The position numbers and the translations under genes were made by a program. This document shows, piece by piece, positions 25,233-33,785 of a DNA stretch of 64,000 nt. The stretch lies in NCBI GenBank assembly GCA_965661105.1, contig CBFICR010000012.1, forward strand, positions 1 to 64,000. The letters are read 5' to 3'. Position 1 is the stretch's first letter; every line of letters starts with the position of its first letter. The notes below the pieces were generated by a model, which was not told the DNA's origin, searched no databases, and saw only the letters and a list, made by a program, of their open reading frames with translations. This DNA comes from Eutrophocola sp965661105 (GTDB lineage Bacteria > Pseudomonadota > Gammaproteobacteria > Pseudomonadales > Pseudohongiellaceae).

Positions 25233-26027
25233 ATGAATATGCTTACACCAAAATTTCTCACGGGATTGTTGTCTCTGCTGCTGTTGGTCTCGGCATGCAG
25301 TAAAGAGGTTTCTCCGACGCTTACCAGTGATGGGGCCAATGATGGCGATGCTAATGAATTAGCGCTATTGCAGGCAGAACTGGAAAACCTGCGGGAAAGA
25401 GCCCAACGAATCAGGGATACAAAGGATATCAAACGCCTGCAGCGCGCCTATGGCTACTATCTTGATGAGGCTATGTGGGATGAACTGGCAGATTTGTTTA
25501 CCGATAATGCCACGGTGGAATATGCCAGGGATGGACTTTATCGAGGCAAGGAGCGTATTCGTGAATATCTGTATCGATTGGGCGATAACAGGTCAGGTTT
25601 GGCAGCGGGACAGCTCAATGAGCATTTCCAGTTAATGCCGGTTATCACGCTATCTGACGATGGACTGTCCGCCCGGGGGCGCTGGCGTGCAGTGATACTC
25701 GCCGGGCAATATCAGGAGTCTGCGTTGTGGGGTGAGGGGCCTTACGAAAATGAATATGTAAAGCAGGATGGTGTCTGGAAAATAAGTAAATTACGTTGGT
25801 ACCAGACCATCATGGTGCCTTACGAAGGGGGTTGGGGACTGAATGAAGACGTCAACCAGGGTATTTATGTATCCCCCGAGTTTCCGCCGGATGAACCGCA
25901 GACAGACGATTTTGGCTCCTGGCCGGACACTTTTTTGCCTCCATTCCACTTCGATAATCCGGTTGGGCGCTACGTACCGGGTGACTCTGACAATGCAGAA
26001 ACAGCTAATCAAGGAGAAAACCAGTGA
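25233..26027 (+). CDS. Lipoprotein with one NTF2/SnoaL-like domain
   Basis: The 264-residue protein has a lipoprotein signal with lipobox LVSAC and Cys22. A helix rich in Glu and Arg (about 45-70) precedes a SnoaL-type domain: KDIKRLQRAYGYYLDEAMWDELADLF.DNATVE..RDGLYRGKERIREYL, then LNEHFQLMPVITL and a GPYENEYVKQDGVWKISKLRWY strand. The last 60 residues are Pro-rich and end in a polar tail. Closely related domains occur twice in the protein encoded next, and the stop of this gene overlaps the start of that one. Confidence 0.82.
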   Translation: MNMLTPKFLTGLLSLLLLVSACSKEVSPTLTSDGANDGDANELALLQAELENLRERAQRIRDTKDIKRLQRAYGYYLDEAMWDELADLFTDNATVEYARDGLYRGKERIREYLYRLGDNRSGLAAGQLNEHFQLMPVITLSDDGLSARGRWRAVILAGQYQESALWGEGPYENEYVKQDGVWKISKLRWYQTIMVPYEGGWGLNEDVNQGIYVSPEFPPDEPQTDDFGSWPDTFLPPFHFDNPVGRYVPGDSDNAETANQGENQ

Positions 26028-27367
26028 ATTATTCCAATCAATTACTCCTGAGCTTATCTCTACTGCTGACTTCACTGGGTGCCACTGCACAGGATGATGT
26101 TTTACTCGCATTGGCCGAAGATATAGCGAAAGCAGAAATGGAAATCCAGCTGCTGGAAGATGAAAATGAAGTAGAAAATCTGCAGCGTATTTTTGGCTTT
26201 TATATCGACAAACATCAATGGACCCAGGCAGCGGATCTGTTTGCCGATAATGCAACGCTCGAAATAGGTGGCTCAGGCGTCTATGCAGGAAAAGCCAGAA
26301 TTCTTGAATACTTGGGGCATATGGGTACAGAGGGACCCCAGGAAGGCATTCTGAATGATCATATGCAATTACAGCCGGTGGTTCATGTCAGTCCTGACGG
26401 TACCGCAAAGGGGCGCTGGCATCACTTTTCCCAGGAAGCAGAATTGGATGTCAGTCATTTCTGGGGCACAGGTATTTATGAAAATGAATACCTGAAGGAA
26501 GATGGTGTCTGGAAAATCAGCAAGCTGCACCTGTACTCAACCATGCGAACGCCGGTGGACGATGGCTGGCAAGTCACCGCAATCCCCAGATCACAGCCCA
26601 GTGCAGAATTTCCACCGGATCTGCCGCCCTCTGTTGATTATGAGAATTACCCGTCCGTGTATGTTGTTCCATTTCATTATGACAATCCGGTGACGTCTCC
26701 TTTTACTGTGGATGCCTCCGTGGAAGTAATGTCAGCCCCGACAGTACAAGCGCTTGCTACTGATCTGGATGACATGGATAACAGGCTGAGTCGACTGGAA
26801 GATGCCAATGATATTGAACGCTTGCAGACGATTTATGGTTACTACCTTGCCCGCAATCAGTGGGATGAGCTTACCGGTATATTTGCAGCGGACGGCACTA
26901 TCGAAATTGCCATGCGTGGAGTTTATCGTGGCGCAGCCAGTATTCGGCGTAACCTTAACCTCTATGGTGTGCAGGATGAGTTGCCGGGCGAATTGCATAA
27001 TCATATGCAATATCAGCCGGTTATCCACGTCGCTGATGATGGGCTGACTGCGAATTTACGCTCCAGAGCTTTTAGCATGATGGGCAGTTTCGGCAATCAG
27101 GGACGCTTCATGGGTGGAATTTACGAAAATATTTTTGTAAAGCGCAATGGTCAGTGGATGATGTTCAAGGATCAGCAAATCAATACCTATTTCGCCGGTA
27201 CTGATGATGGCTGGATTAATCTGAGACGCTCCACCCCGCCAGGGATTACGGAGAGTAATCCGCCCGATGAGCCGCCAACCATGCAATTTGAAATGTATCC
27301 GAAAGCCTTTCTACCCCCTTATCACTATGCCAACCCGGTGACGGGAAGAACGGAAGTGGTGCAGTAA
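26024..27367 (+). CDS. Secreted protein with two tandem NTF2/SnoaL-like domains
   Basis: A GTG at 26024 overlaps the previous gene's TGA by four bases, and AAGGAG lies at 26011-26016, so the GTG start and translational coupling are well supported. The 447-residue protein has a signal peptide ending ATAQ. Domain 1 (about 45-210) has NLQRIFGFYIDKHQWTQAADLF and GTGIYENEYLKEDGVWKIS. Domain 2 (about 250-420) has RLQTIYGYYLARNQWDELTGIF and GIYENIFVKRNGQWMM. Both keep the LN.HMQ.QPV element. The duplication is internal, and the first gene of the pair carries a third copy of the same domain. Confidence 0.82.
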   Translation: MNYSNQLLLSLSLLLTSLGATAQDDVLLALAEDIAKAEMEIQLLEDENEVENLQRIFGFYIDKHQWTQAADLFADNATLEIGGSGVYAGKARILEYLGHMGTEGPQEGILNDHMQLQPVVHVSPDGTAKGRWHHFSQEAELDVSHFWGTGIYENEYLKEDGVWKISKLHLYSTMRTPVDDGWQVTAIPRSQPSAEFPPDLPPSVDYENYPSVYVVPFHYDNPVTSPFTVDASVEVMSAPTVQALATDLDDMDNRLSRLEDANDIERLQTIYGYYLARNQWDELTGIFAADGTIEIAMRGVYRGAASIRRNLNLYGVQDELPGELHNHMQYQPVIHVADDGLTANLRSRAFSMMGSFGNQGRFMGGIYENIFVKRNGQWMMFKDQQINTYFAGTDDGWINLRRSTPPGITESNPPDEPPTMQFEMYPKAFLPPYHYANPVTGRTEVVQ

Positions 27368-27370
27368 CAA

Positions 27371-27394
27371 AGTTACAAGTCGCAAGTCACAAGT
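27371..27394. repeat. Heptamer repeat directly after a stop codon
   Basis: AGTTACA, AGTCGCA, AGTCACA and a partial AGT follow each other four bases after the stop of the tandem-domain gene. The heptamer is of the same ACAAGTY type as repeats at 22376 and 50697. Confidence 0.8.
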
Positions 27395-27465
27395 GGTTCA
27401 GGCAGGTTGACAGGGTGTGGCGACTTTAATAGTGGGAGAGGCTTTAATCTTCAATGGCTTAATAC

Positions 27466-27495
27466 AAAAGGGGGCATTTAGCCCCCTTTTTCTTT
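27466..27495. terminator. Bidirectional rho-independent terminator
   Basis: A perfect 10-bp stem AAAAGGGGGC / GCCCCCTTTT with an ATTTA loop and T-rich flanks lies between the converging SnoaL-type operon and the sugar dehydrogenase gene. Confidence 0.95.
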
Positions 27496-27520
27496 TATCC
27501 TTTATCCTTTTTCCGCTTTT

Positions 27521-28768
27521 CTAATCTGCCGGTTCTATTTTCAGGATGGCTCCGTCACGCTGTTCCGTGGCGAGGTAGATAAACTCATCGGGGCCCATTT
27601 CAATATCCCTGACGCGCTGGCGCAGGTCGGTGATTAGAGATTCCCGTCGTACTTCCTGATAATCACGATTAAGCATGATGCGTTCCAGATGTCCGGTGCC
27701 TGGAATTTCCCCGGTGCGTAGTGCGCCGACAAGGATGTCATTTTTCCAGGCTGGCAGGGCATCTCCGGTATAGAAAAGCATGCCTGAGATGGCGATGGCA
27801 GGCGTCCAGTAAACAATGGGGGGTTCGAAAATGGCATGTGTAGGACGATCATTGGTCTGCCATGGGCCGGGATAGGTACGTCCCAGACTAACCAGTGGCC
27901 AACCATAGTTATAGCCAGGTTTGATCCAGTTCAGTTCATCACCGCCGTTGGGGCCATTTTCGTTCTGAAAGACTTCCCCGGTTTCAGGATGAATAGCCAG
28001 TCCCAGAGCACCACGATGGCCATAGGAAAATATTTCAGCACGCGCACCAGGGTTCCCGACAAAGGGATTATCGATGGGGGCGCTGCCGTCATCATTAAGC
28101 CTGAGGACTTTACCACCGAGGGTTTGTAATGATTGGGGGTCAGTGCCATTGGTGGTGACATACAGTTTGCCATCATGCCCAAAGGCCAGACGGGCAACAC
28201 CGGCGACACCAGGGCCTGGATCAAATATATCAGTGAAGTTTTCCAGTGAACTGCCATTCCAGCGCGCACGACCGATAGCAATATTATTGGTGCCTTCGGG
28301 TTTAGGCTTGGTATAACTGAGGTACAGCAACTGGTTGTTTTCGAAATCCGGGTGTTTCACCAGATCGATATAGCCATGGGAGGTACCACCAGCACCAGAT
28401 TCTCCGGCAAACACAGACGGTGGTCCGCCCATGATTGGTTCACTTTGCATTACACCATCTTCAATCAGGTAAATTTCCCCGCGTCGGGTAATCACCAATA
28501 ACTTTCCATCCGGCAAAAATTCCAGGGCCATCGGGTATTCCAGCTTGGCCACTACAGAAACCTTGATATCCATTCCTTCTGCAGTCGGGTAAGTCCAGGG
28601 ACCTTCACCCATGGGTATGTTTTCGAGACCGGTGGGTGCAGTTGGGTAGGGACCACTAAAGGGAATATCGCGCTGGGCATAGGCCGTCGTCAATGGCAAC
28701 AGGCATAAGGTACAGACCAACGCAGGTTGCTTAAAAATTACTTTTAATAAAACAAAGATAGATTTCAT
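27521..28768 (-). CDS. PQQ-dependent soluble aldose dehydrogenase-like protein
   Basis: The 415-residue protein has a signal peptide (about 1-31) and the six-bladed propeller pattern of the GDH-B/YliI family. Recognisable segments are LEYPMALEFLPDGKLLVITRRGEIYLI (strand starting the first blade), SHGYIDLVKHPDFENN, VARLAFGHDGKLYVTTNG, GKVLRLNDDGS.P.DNPF, YGHRGALGLAIHPETGEVFQNENGPNGGDELN and a DIEMGPDEFIYLATEQ end. The Gly-His-Arg and ENGP.GGDELN stretches are the parts that bind PQQ and calcium in characterised members. It would oxidise aldoses in the periplasm; substrate range is unknown. Confidence 0.9.
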   Translation of the reverse strand: MKSIFVLLKVIFKQPALVCTLCLLPLTTAYAQRDIPFSGPYPTAPTGLENIPMGEGPWTYPTAEGMDIKVSVVAKLEYPMALEFLPDGKLLVITRRGEIYLIEDGVMQSEPIMGGPPSVFAGESGAGGTSHGYIDLVKHPDFENNQLLYLSYTKPKPEGTNNIAIGRARWNGSSLENFTDIFDPGPGVAGVARLAFGHDGKLYVTTNGTDPQSLQTLGGKVLRLNDDGSAPIDNPFVGNPGARAEIFSYGHRGALGLAIHPETGEVFQNENGPNGGDELNWIKPGYNYGWPLVSLGRTYPGPWQTNDRPTHAIFEPPIVYWTPAIAISGMLFYTGDALPAWKNDILVGALRTGEIPGTGHLERIMLNRDYQEVRRESLITDLRQRVRDIEMGPDEFIYLATEQRDGAILKIEPAD

Positions 28769-28845
28769 AAGTGATTAATTCCCGTAAGTTTTATAATTAT
28801 GGGGTTGTTTATACCAGTTATAGCGCGTTAAGTTAATTTTGTTTA

Positions 28846-29316
28846 TCAAAGAAATTTCTCGCTGAGAAAATCGATAATTTTTCTATTATAGGCTTTTGCC
28901 AGCGCAAGGGCTTTTTCCTCACTGATATCGCCGCGTTTTGCCATGCTTTTTGCGACATGCTCCGGCTTGCGAAACAGCGCAACAATGACCGGATCATCAA
29001 GATGATCGTAATATTTTTCAATAGTCAAGGTTGTGCGGGGATCCTTCCAGCCCCACAGAGGTTTGTTGTCCTTGCTCCGGATCAGGTTTTCGGTATCAAT
29101 CGGGTTTAATGGTCTGTCGACATCATCCCATATATTTCCGCCAAGAATTTCCACGTTTTTCTTCAGGAAATCCATATCTTCAAAATGGCCTTCCGGGTTG
29201 TCAGGCAGGCCGGATAGGAGATCATCCCCCATATGCACGCCAGCCTCATGGAGAGCCTTGGCTACCAGACTGGAGGCACTGCGATGGCAGCCCAGGATTA
29301 CAAAAGTCTTGTTCAT
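28846..29316 (-). CDS. Small sulfotransferase-like protein
   Basis: The 156-residue protein starts with VILGCHRSASSLVAKAL, a P-loop-like element that resembles the 5'-phosphosulfate-binding loop of PAPS sulfotransferases. Around residue 93 it has WGWKDPRTTLT, a motif shared by bacterial sulfotransferase-like proteins where an Arg may contact the 3'-phosphate. ALFRKPEHVAKSM follows. It is short compared with typical 250-300 residue enzymes, so part of the fold is missing or the family is compact. It is the last gene of an operon whose first two genes encode a MBL-fold hydrolase and a GT2 glycosyltransferase; the GAAGGAGAAG ahead of its ATG supports the start. Confidence 0.72.
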   Translation of the reverse strand: MNKTFVILGCHRSASSLVAKALHEAGVHMGDDLLSGLPDNPEGHFEDMDFLKKNVEILGGNIWDDVDRPLNPIDTENLIRSKDNKPLWGWKDPRTTLTIEKYYDHLDDPVIVALFRKPEHVAKSMAKRGDISEEKALALAKAYNRKIIDFLSEKFL

Positions 29317-29333
29317 TGCTCAGCTCTTCTCCT

Positions 29334-30392
29334 TCAGAGTGATTGTTTTACAAAGTGCCAGAATTGCAGAAACTTGCCGCTCTCATCCACCGCACGCAAA
29401 AAATAGTGCCCATCCCTGAGTCGGTCCCACATGGTGCTGCTGAAAGTGAATGATGCGTCTTTTGGCGTCGCTCTGGCAAAAACAATAAAATCTTCCTGCA
29501 CACCAATGTCAATGGTGCAAGCCTGGTCCGGTAATGATAAAGCAGTGAAGCTGTTTATTTCCCCAAGGTCTATGACATTTGTAAGTTTTTCTGATTGCGG
29601 TAATGGCGGTGGCCCGCCGGGATAATATTTCTGCAGGAATATTTTTTCACTCTGGCTCATTAGAGTGGCTTTACTCTGTGGAGGTTCCGCTGACTGGTTC
29701 CAGTAGTGTACGGCTTTGGCCTGTGCAACACACACAGGGTTGACACCTTTACGCATCAGGCGACCACATAAGTCCGTATCCTCATAATAAAGAAAAAAGT
29801 CTTCATCAAAAATTGGCATGTTTTGCTGCAAGAACCAGTGATTGTCTACCAGCAGGCAGGCACCGGATAAAACCGGTTCACTAAATGGGGCTTTTTCTTT
29901 CCAGAAGCGCACATGGCGTGCCTGGGCAAGTTGGCTCAGATCAGGGCTTTCAGCCAGTCCCTGATTGGGAGTATACCGGTCTGACAGTAACCACAGTGGA
30001 TGTCCCAGGGCGGGAGGAAGCTGCAATGTACAGGCATCATCCCAGTAGAAGCGGGGGCCACATAGAGGGGCATGATGCTGCTTTGCGGCTTCAAGCAAAA
30101 GTTTCAGGCAATTTTTTTGCAGGCGTACATCGGGGTTAAGAATTAAAAGCCAACGGGTTTTGATCGTCCTGGCAGCCATGTTGATTGCCGCACCAAAACC
30201 AATATTGAGATCAGGTGTAATAATGCTGGTGTGCCGGAATTCAGCTTGAGCTGGATCAATGTCATTGCTGTTATCGACAATGATGGTTTCACGTACCTGA
30301 TCCTTAAGGCGTGCAACAAGCGTTGCGCTGTCATTGCTGTTGCCATAATTGACGATGGCGGCAGTCACTTCTTGCTGGGCTGATAAGTCCAT
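29334..30392 (-). CDS. GT2 family glycosyltransferase (rhamnosyltransferase-like)
   Basis: The 352-residue protein opens with TAAIVNYGNSND, the GT-A nucleotide-sugar binding start, followed by ETIIVDNSND, LNIGFGAAINMAA and a LILNPDVRL segment in the position of the DxD metal motif. FDEDFFLYYEDTDLCGRLMRKG matches the acceptor-binding region of rhamnosyltransferases such as RfbN or RfbF. A C-terminal extension of about 80 residues, from 265 on, has no obvious catalytic feature. It probably adds a sugar to a cell-surface glycan. Gaps of 11 and 17 bases join it to the MBL gene upstream and the sulfotransferase-like gene downstream. Confidence 0.88.
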   Translation of the reverse strand: MDLSAQQEVTAAIVNYGNSNDSATLVARLKDQVRETIIVDNSNDIDPAQAEFRHTSIITPDLNIGFGAAINMAARTIKTRWLLILNPDVRLQKNCLKLLLEAAKQHHAPLCGPRFYWDDACTLQLPPALGHPLWLLSDRYTPNQGLAESPDLSQLAQARHVRFWKEKAPFSEPVLSGACLLVDNHWFLQQNMPIFDEDFFLYYEDTDLCGRLMRKGVNPVCVAQAKAVHYWNQSAEPPQSKATLMSQSEKIFLQKYYPGGPPPLPQSEKLTNVIDLGEINSFTALSLPDQACTIDIGVQEDFIVFARATPKDASFTFSSTMWDRLRDGHYFLRAVDESGKFLQFWHFVKQSL

Positions 30393-30403
30393 TAATTATG
30401 CTG

Positions 30404-31342
30404 CTAAAACTTATCCAGATCGTTGGCCAGAACAACCGCGCCGGAGTAACTTCGTTGTACTTCAGCAACAATGTCTTCGGCGCTGGCGTTAAAAAACAGG
30501 ATATGGGTCAGTACTACCAGGCCAGGTTGAGCAATGCTGGCTATTTCTGCTACCTGGCTTGCACTGGTGTGGGAGTGGCCATGGTAATCCTGCCAGAATT
30601 CAGATTGCTGACTTAGTTTATCGCCACTGTAGACTTCATGAATAAGAAGGTCGGCTCCTTTGGCTTTTTCAGCCAGGGTCTCGCTGTAGGTAGTGTCACC
30701 GGAGATCACAATAACTTTATCTGCAGTGGTGACTTTATAGCCATATGCAGGCCGGATTTCCCCATGGGGTACAGTGAACGCTTCTACGGTGATATCGGCA
30801 TTGGAAAATACAATGCCGTCATCAATTTCTGTGGCGCTGGCAAGATAACCCTGACGGTCAGTGATCAGTTGCGGCGGGGTCCCTATGGTTCGAATGTTGG
30901 CCTCTATAGCCAGCATGCGGTTCATATTTTCCACGTATTCAGACAAACCTTTCGGGCCAAATACGGAAAGCTTTTGCTGCCTTCCCCACCAGCGGTGAGC
31001 GGAAAGTTCCGCGATATCATGAATATGGTCACTGTGCAGATGGGTAATGAAAAGGTACTTGATATCCTGAGGATACAGTTCAGGGATAGCATGGGTTTCG
31101 TAAGCCTGTGTTGCCCGTTTCACCATGCCGCCGCCAGCGTCAAAAACATAGGCTTCGCCGTTGGTTACAATAGCAACACCGGGTCCGGTGCGTTGGGCGT
31201 CAGGAACCGGAGTGCCGGTACCAAGAATAATAACCTGGGTTGTTTGAGTGCTATCCGCAGCAAAACTCCCGAACGGCAAAATCGAGGCCAGGGCGAACAG
31301 TAAAAATGAGGGGCACAGAAAGGGGAATATTGGCTTTGGCAT
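30404..31342 (-). CDS. Exported MBL-fold hydrolase, RNase Z / AtsA-like
   Basis: ATG 31342 gives a signal peptide (PKPIFPFLCPSFLLFALA... to FAAD); a start fifteen codons earlier is possible. The 312-residue protein keeps the zinc ligands: THLHSDH near residue 110, GEIRPAYGYKV before ISGDTTYS where the bridging Asp sits, and a final His in LTHILFF. The opening QVIILGTGTPVPDAQRTGP is typical of the RNase Z / AtsA-type aryl sulfatase subgroup. A signal peptide argues for a small-molecule substrate, possibly a sulfate or phosphate ester, rather than tRNA. It heads the operon with the GT2 and sulfotransferase-like genes. Confidence 0.85.
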   Translation of the reverse strand: MPKPIFPFLCPSFLLFALASILPFGSFAADSTQTTQVIILGTGTPVPDAQRTGPGVAIVTNGEAYVFDAGGGMVKRATQAYETHAIPELYPQDIKYLFITHLHSDHIHDIAELSAHRWWGRQQKLSVFGPKGLSEYVENMNRMLAIEANIRTIGTPPQLITDRQGYLASATEIDDGIVFSNADITVEAFTVPHGEIRPAYGYKVTTADKVIVISGDTTYSETLAEKAKGADLLIHEVYSGDKLSQQSEFWQDYHGHSHTSASQVAEIASIAQPGLVVLTHILFFNASAEDIVAEVQRSYSGAVVLANDLDKF

Positions 31343-31435
31343 GAAAAATATTATTGTTGTTGAAGGCGAAAGAAGCATAAAGAACATCTGCTACAATGGC
31401 AAGAATCACCCGCAGTCAGAGTTGACAACTTACCG

Positions 31436-32338
31436 ATGAATCCGACATTAAAACCTTATGTGGAAACCTTTATTGAGCAAGAACAGCTTCCAGTTGAATA
31501 TTTTAATACCGTAGAGAAGTGGTTTTTACCGATGGTGGATGAACTTCTGCATAAAATGTCATCGCATCAGGGAACCTATATTATTGGTATCAGTGGTTGC
31601 CAGGGTAGTGGCAAATCGACACTGGCTTCACTTCTGGTCATGATGCTGAACAAAATGCTTGGCCTGCGTTGTATAAATCTCTCCATTGATGACTTCTATC
31701 TAACCCACGCAGAAAGACAGGCTCTGGGAAAATCCATACATCCTCTGCTGGCCACCAGAGGGGTGCCAGGCACCCATGATGTGGATCTGGCTATTTCAAC
31801 AATTTCTTCATTGCAAAATTCCGCTGAGACAGCCGTGCCGCGTTTTGATAAAGCGCTGGATGACCGCATGCCGGCGCATGAGTGGCCAAATGTCAGGGGG
31901 CCAGTGGATGTTATTGTACTGGAAGGCTGGTGTGTTTCAGTGGCAGCACAACCCGACGATCTGCTTGAGGAACCGGTGAATGAACTGGAGACACTTGAAG
32001 ACCCTGATGGCATCTGGCGTGGTTATGTAAATGATGCAATGTCAAAAAAATACCAGGAACTTTATGCCTTGCAGGACTACCTGGTATTTCTCAAGGCTCC
32101 GGATTTTGCAAAAGTGTTTGAGTGGCGACAAAATCAGGAAAATCGTCTGGAGGAAAAATATGCCAGGGAAAATGCCGGGAATGAAATGGATAGCCGCATA
32201 ATGTCACCGAATCAACTTCGACGTTTCATTCAGCATTATGAGCGAGTCACCCGTTATGCGCTGGAGACTCTGGCCGATAAAGCTGATGCGGTTTTTCAAC
32301 TCACAGACAATCAAACCATTGACCAGAGACTTAAATAA
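31436..32338 (+). CDS. P-loop kinase, D-glycerate 3-kinase-like
   Basis: The 300-residue protein has Walker A GISGCQGSGKST (51-62), followed by NLSIDDFYLT with the DDF element and the long-spaced LLATRGVPGTHDVDL, which is the signature of the plant GLYK / yeast Tda10 kinases. IVLEGWCVS is the beta strand preceding the insertion, and the C-terminal half has a FEWRQNQENRLEE helix. Plant GLYK phosphorylates D-glycerate to 3-phosphoglycerate. It is 15 bases from a GlcD-like oxidase gene, which suggests a glycolate/glycerate salvage pair; this is inference. The ATG is the first in frame after the divergent MBL gene's leader. Confidence 0.85.
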   Translation: MNPTLKPYVETFIEQEQLPVEYFNTVEKWFLPMVDELLHKMSSHQGTYIIGISGCQGSGKSTLASLLVMMLNKMLGLRCINLSIDDFYLTHAERQALGKSIHPLLATRGVPGTHDVDLAISTISSLQNSAETAVPRFDKALDDRMPAHEWPNVRGPVDVIVLEGWCVSVAAQPDDLLEEPVNELETLEDPDGIWRGYVNDAMSKKYQELYALQDYLVFLKAPDFAKVFEWRQNQENRLEEKYARENAGNEMDSRIMSPNQLRRFIQHYERVTRYALETLADKADAVFQLTDNQTIDQRLK

Positions 32339-32353
32339 ATTAGTGGGAAGGGT

Positions 32354-33733
32354 ATGCAAGCACTGATAACAGAATTACAAAAACTGCAGGACACTGATGT
32401 ACTACTGGGTGACAGTATTTCGGAAAAATACCAGCACGACTGGTCCGCTGATGCGCCCGGGATTCCCGGCGCGGTAGTGAGGCCATCAACGACCGGCGCA
32501 CTTTCTGAAATTCTGGCATTGTGCCATGCTCTTGATCAGTCAGTCGTCGTTCAGGGTGGCCTCACCGGACTGACTGGCGGCGGTATCCCCAAGGCGGGTG
32601 AAATTGCCATAAACCTGGAGCGGATGACAGGTATTGAGGAGCTGGATCGTGATGCCATGACAATGACGGTAAAAGCGGGCACACCGTTGCAGGTTATTCA
32701 GGAAGCAGCGGATCAGGCCGGTTTTATTTTTCCTCTTGATCTGGGCGCCAGAGGAACCTGCAATATCGGTGGAAATATCTCAACCAATGCAGGCGGCAAC
32801 CAGGTCCTGCGCTTTGGTATGACACGCAACCTGGTACTTGGACTGGAAGCGGTCATGGCCGACGGGACCGTTATTTCATCCATGAACAAGATGCTGAAAA
32901 ATAATGCCGGATATGATTTGAAACATTTGTTTATAGGCACTGAAGGGACTCTGGGGATCGTTGCCAGAGCGGTTCTGCGGCTGTTCCCCAAAGCCGGTAG
33001 TCGATGCACAGCGCTATTGGCGCTGGAAAACTTTGCTGACGTGGTCAGTCTTATGCACAAGCTGACGACTGAATTCAGTGGCAATCTGAGTGCATTTGAA
33101 GTGATGTGGGCGAGCTATTTTCACTTCATCACTGACAATGTGGATACCATTGATTCGCCAATGGAGCAGCGCTATCCCATTTATGTACTGACGGAGCTGG
33201 AAGGCAGTAATCCGGACAAGGATCAGGAGCTTTTCGAAAATACTCTTGCCGCGGCCATGGAAGAGGGGCTGGTGGTTGATGCACTAATAGCCAATTCTGA
33301 AAAAGACCGGGAAGGGTTCTGGAAAATTCGTGATGGAGTAGGAGAGATTTCTGCCTTTATCAGGGATTCAGCGAATTTTGATATCAGTGTTCCAATTTCT
33401 TCCATGGCTGCCTTTCTGGAGCAGGTAGAAAAGGAAGTCGTGCAGGCTGTGCCAAAGGCAAAGATTATGGTGTTTGGGCATATCGCCGACAGTAATTTAC
33501 ATTTTCTCTGTTATACCGGCAGCCATGATGATGTCAAAGCGATGTATGACGTGGTTTATAAAGTGGTAGGAGATTTTAATGGTTCAGTCTCTGCAGAACA
33601 TGGTATTGGAGTACAGAAAATTAAATACCTGCATCATTCAAGAACGCCAGAGGAAATTGCTCTCATGAAGACGCTCAAGCTGGCACTGGACCCGAAGGGT
33701 ATTTTAAATCAGGGCAGAGTGTTACCTGGCTAA
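32354..33733 (+). CDS. GlcD-like FAD-binding 2-hydroxyacid oxidoreductase
   Basis: The 459-residue protein belongs to the vanillyl-alcohol-oxidase flavin family. The FAD domain has VVRPSTTGALSEIL, QGGLTGLTGGGIP as the pyrophosphate-binding loop, and the conserved IGGNISTNAGGNQVLRFG, KNNAGYDLKHLFIGTEGTLGI. The C-terminal FAD-oxidase domain contains KIMVFGHIADSNLHF and SAEHGIGVQK, with the histidines that bind the carboxylate and metal. Substrates in the family are glycolate, D-lactate and D-2-hydroxyglutarate; length fits D-2-hydroxyglutarate or D-lactate dehydrogenase. The kinase gene just upstream points to glycerate or glycolate metabolism. Confidence 0.9.
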   Translation: MQALITELQKLQDTDVLLGDSISEKYQHDWSADAPGIPGAVVRPSTTGALSEILALCHALDQSVVVQGGLTGLTGGGIPKAGEIAINLERMTGIEELDRDAMTMTVKAGTPLQVIQEAADQAGFIFPLDLGARGTCNIGGNISTNAGGNQVLRFGMTRNLVLGLEAVMADGTVISSMNKMLKNNAGYDLKHLFIGTEGTLGIVARAVLRLFPKAGSRCTALLALENFADVVSLMHKLTTEFSGNLSAFEVMWASYFHFITDNVDTIDSPMEQRYPIYVLTELEGSNPDKDQELFENTLAAAMEEGLVVDALIANSEKDREGFWKIRDGVGEISAFIRDSANFDISVPISSMAAFLEQVEKEVVQAVPKAKIMVFGHIADSNLHFLCYTGSHDDVKAMYDVVYKVVGDFNGSVSAEHGIGVQKIKYLHHSRTPEEIALMKTLKLALDPKGILNQGRVLPG

Positions 33734-33785
33734 ACAGAACAGCGGCAGCCGATTAAGTAATCCAGCGACATCCCTGTACTGTTTG

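Noticed and set aside
25034..25432. N-terminal extension of the 202-residue secreted protein
   Set aside because: It has no ribosome site, runs antisense into the lipoprotein gene, and would bury a clear signal peptide.
30638..31303. 221-codon frame on the + strand
   Set aside because: It is antisense to the RNase Z/AtsA-like gene, which has intact zinc motifs and is clearly the real gene.
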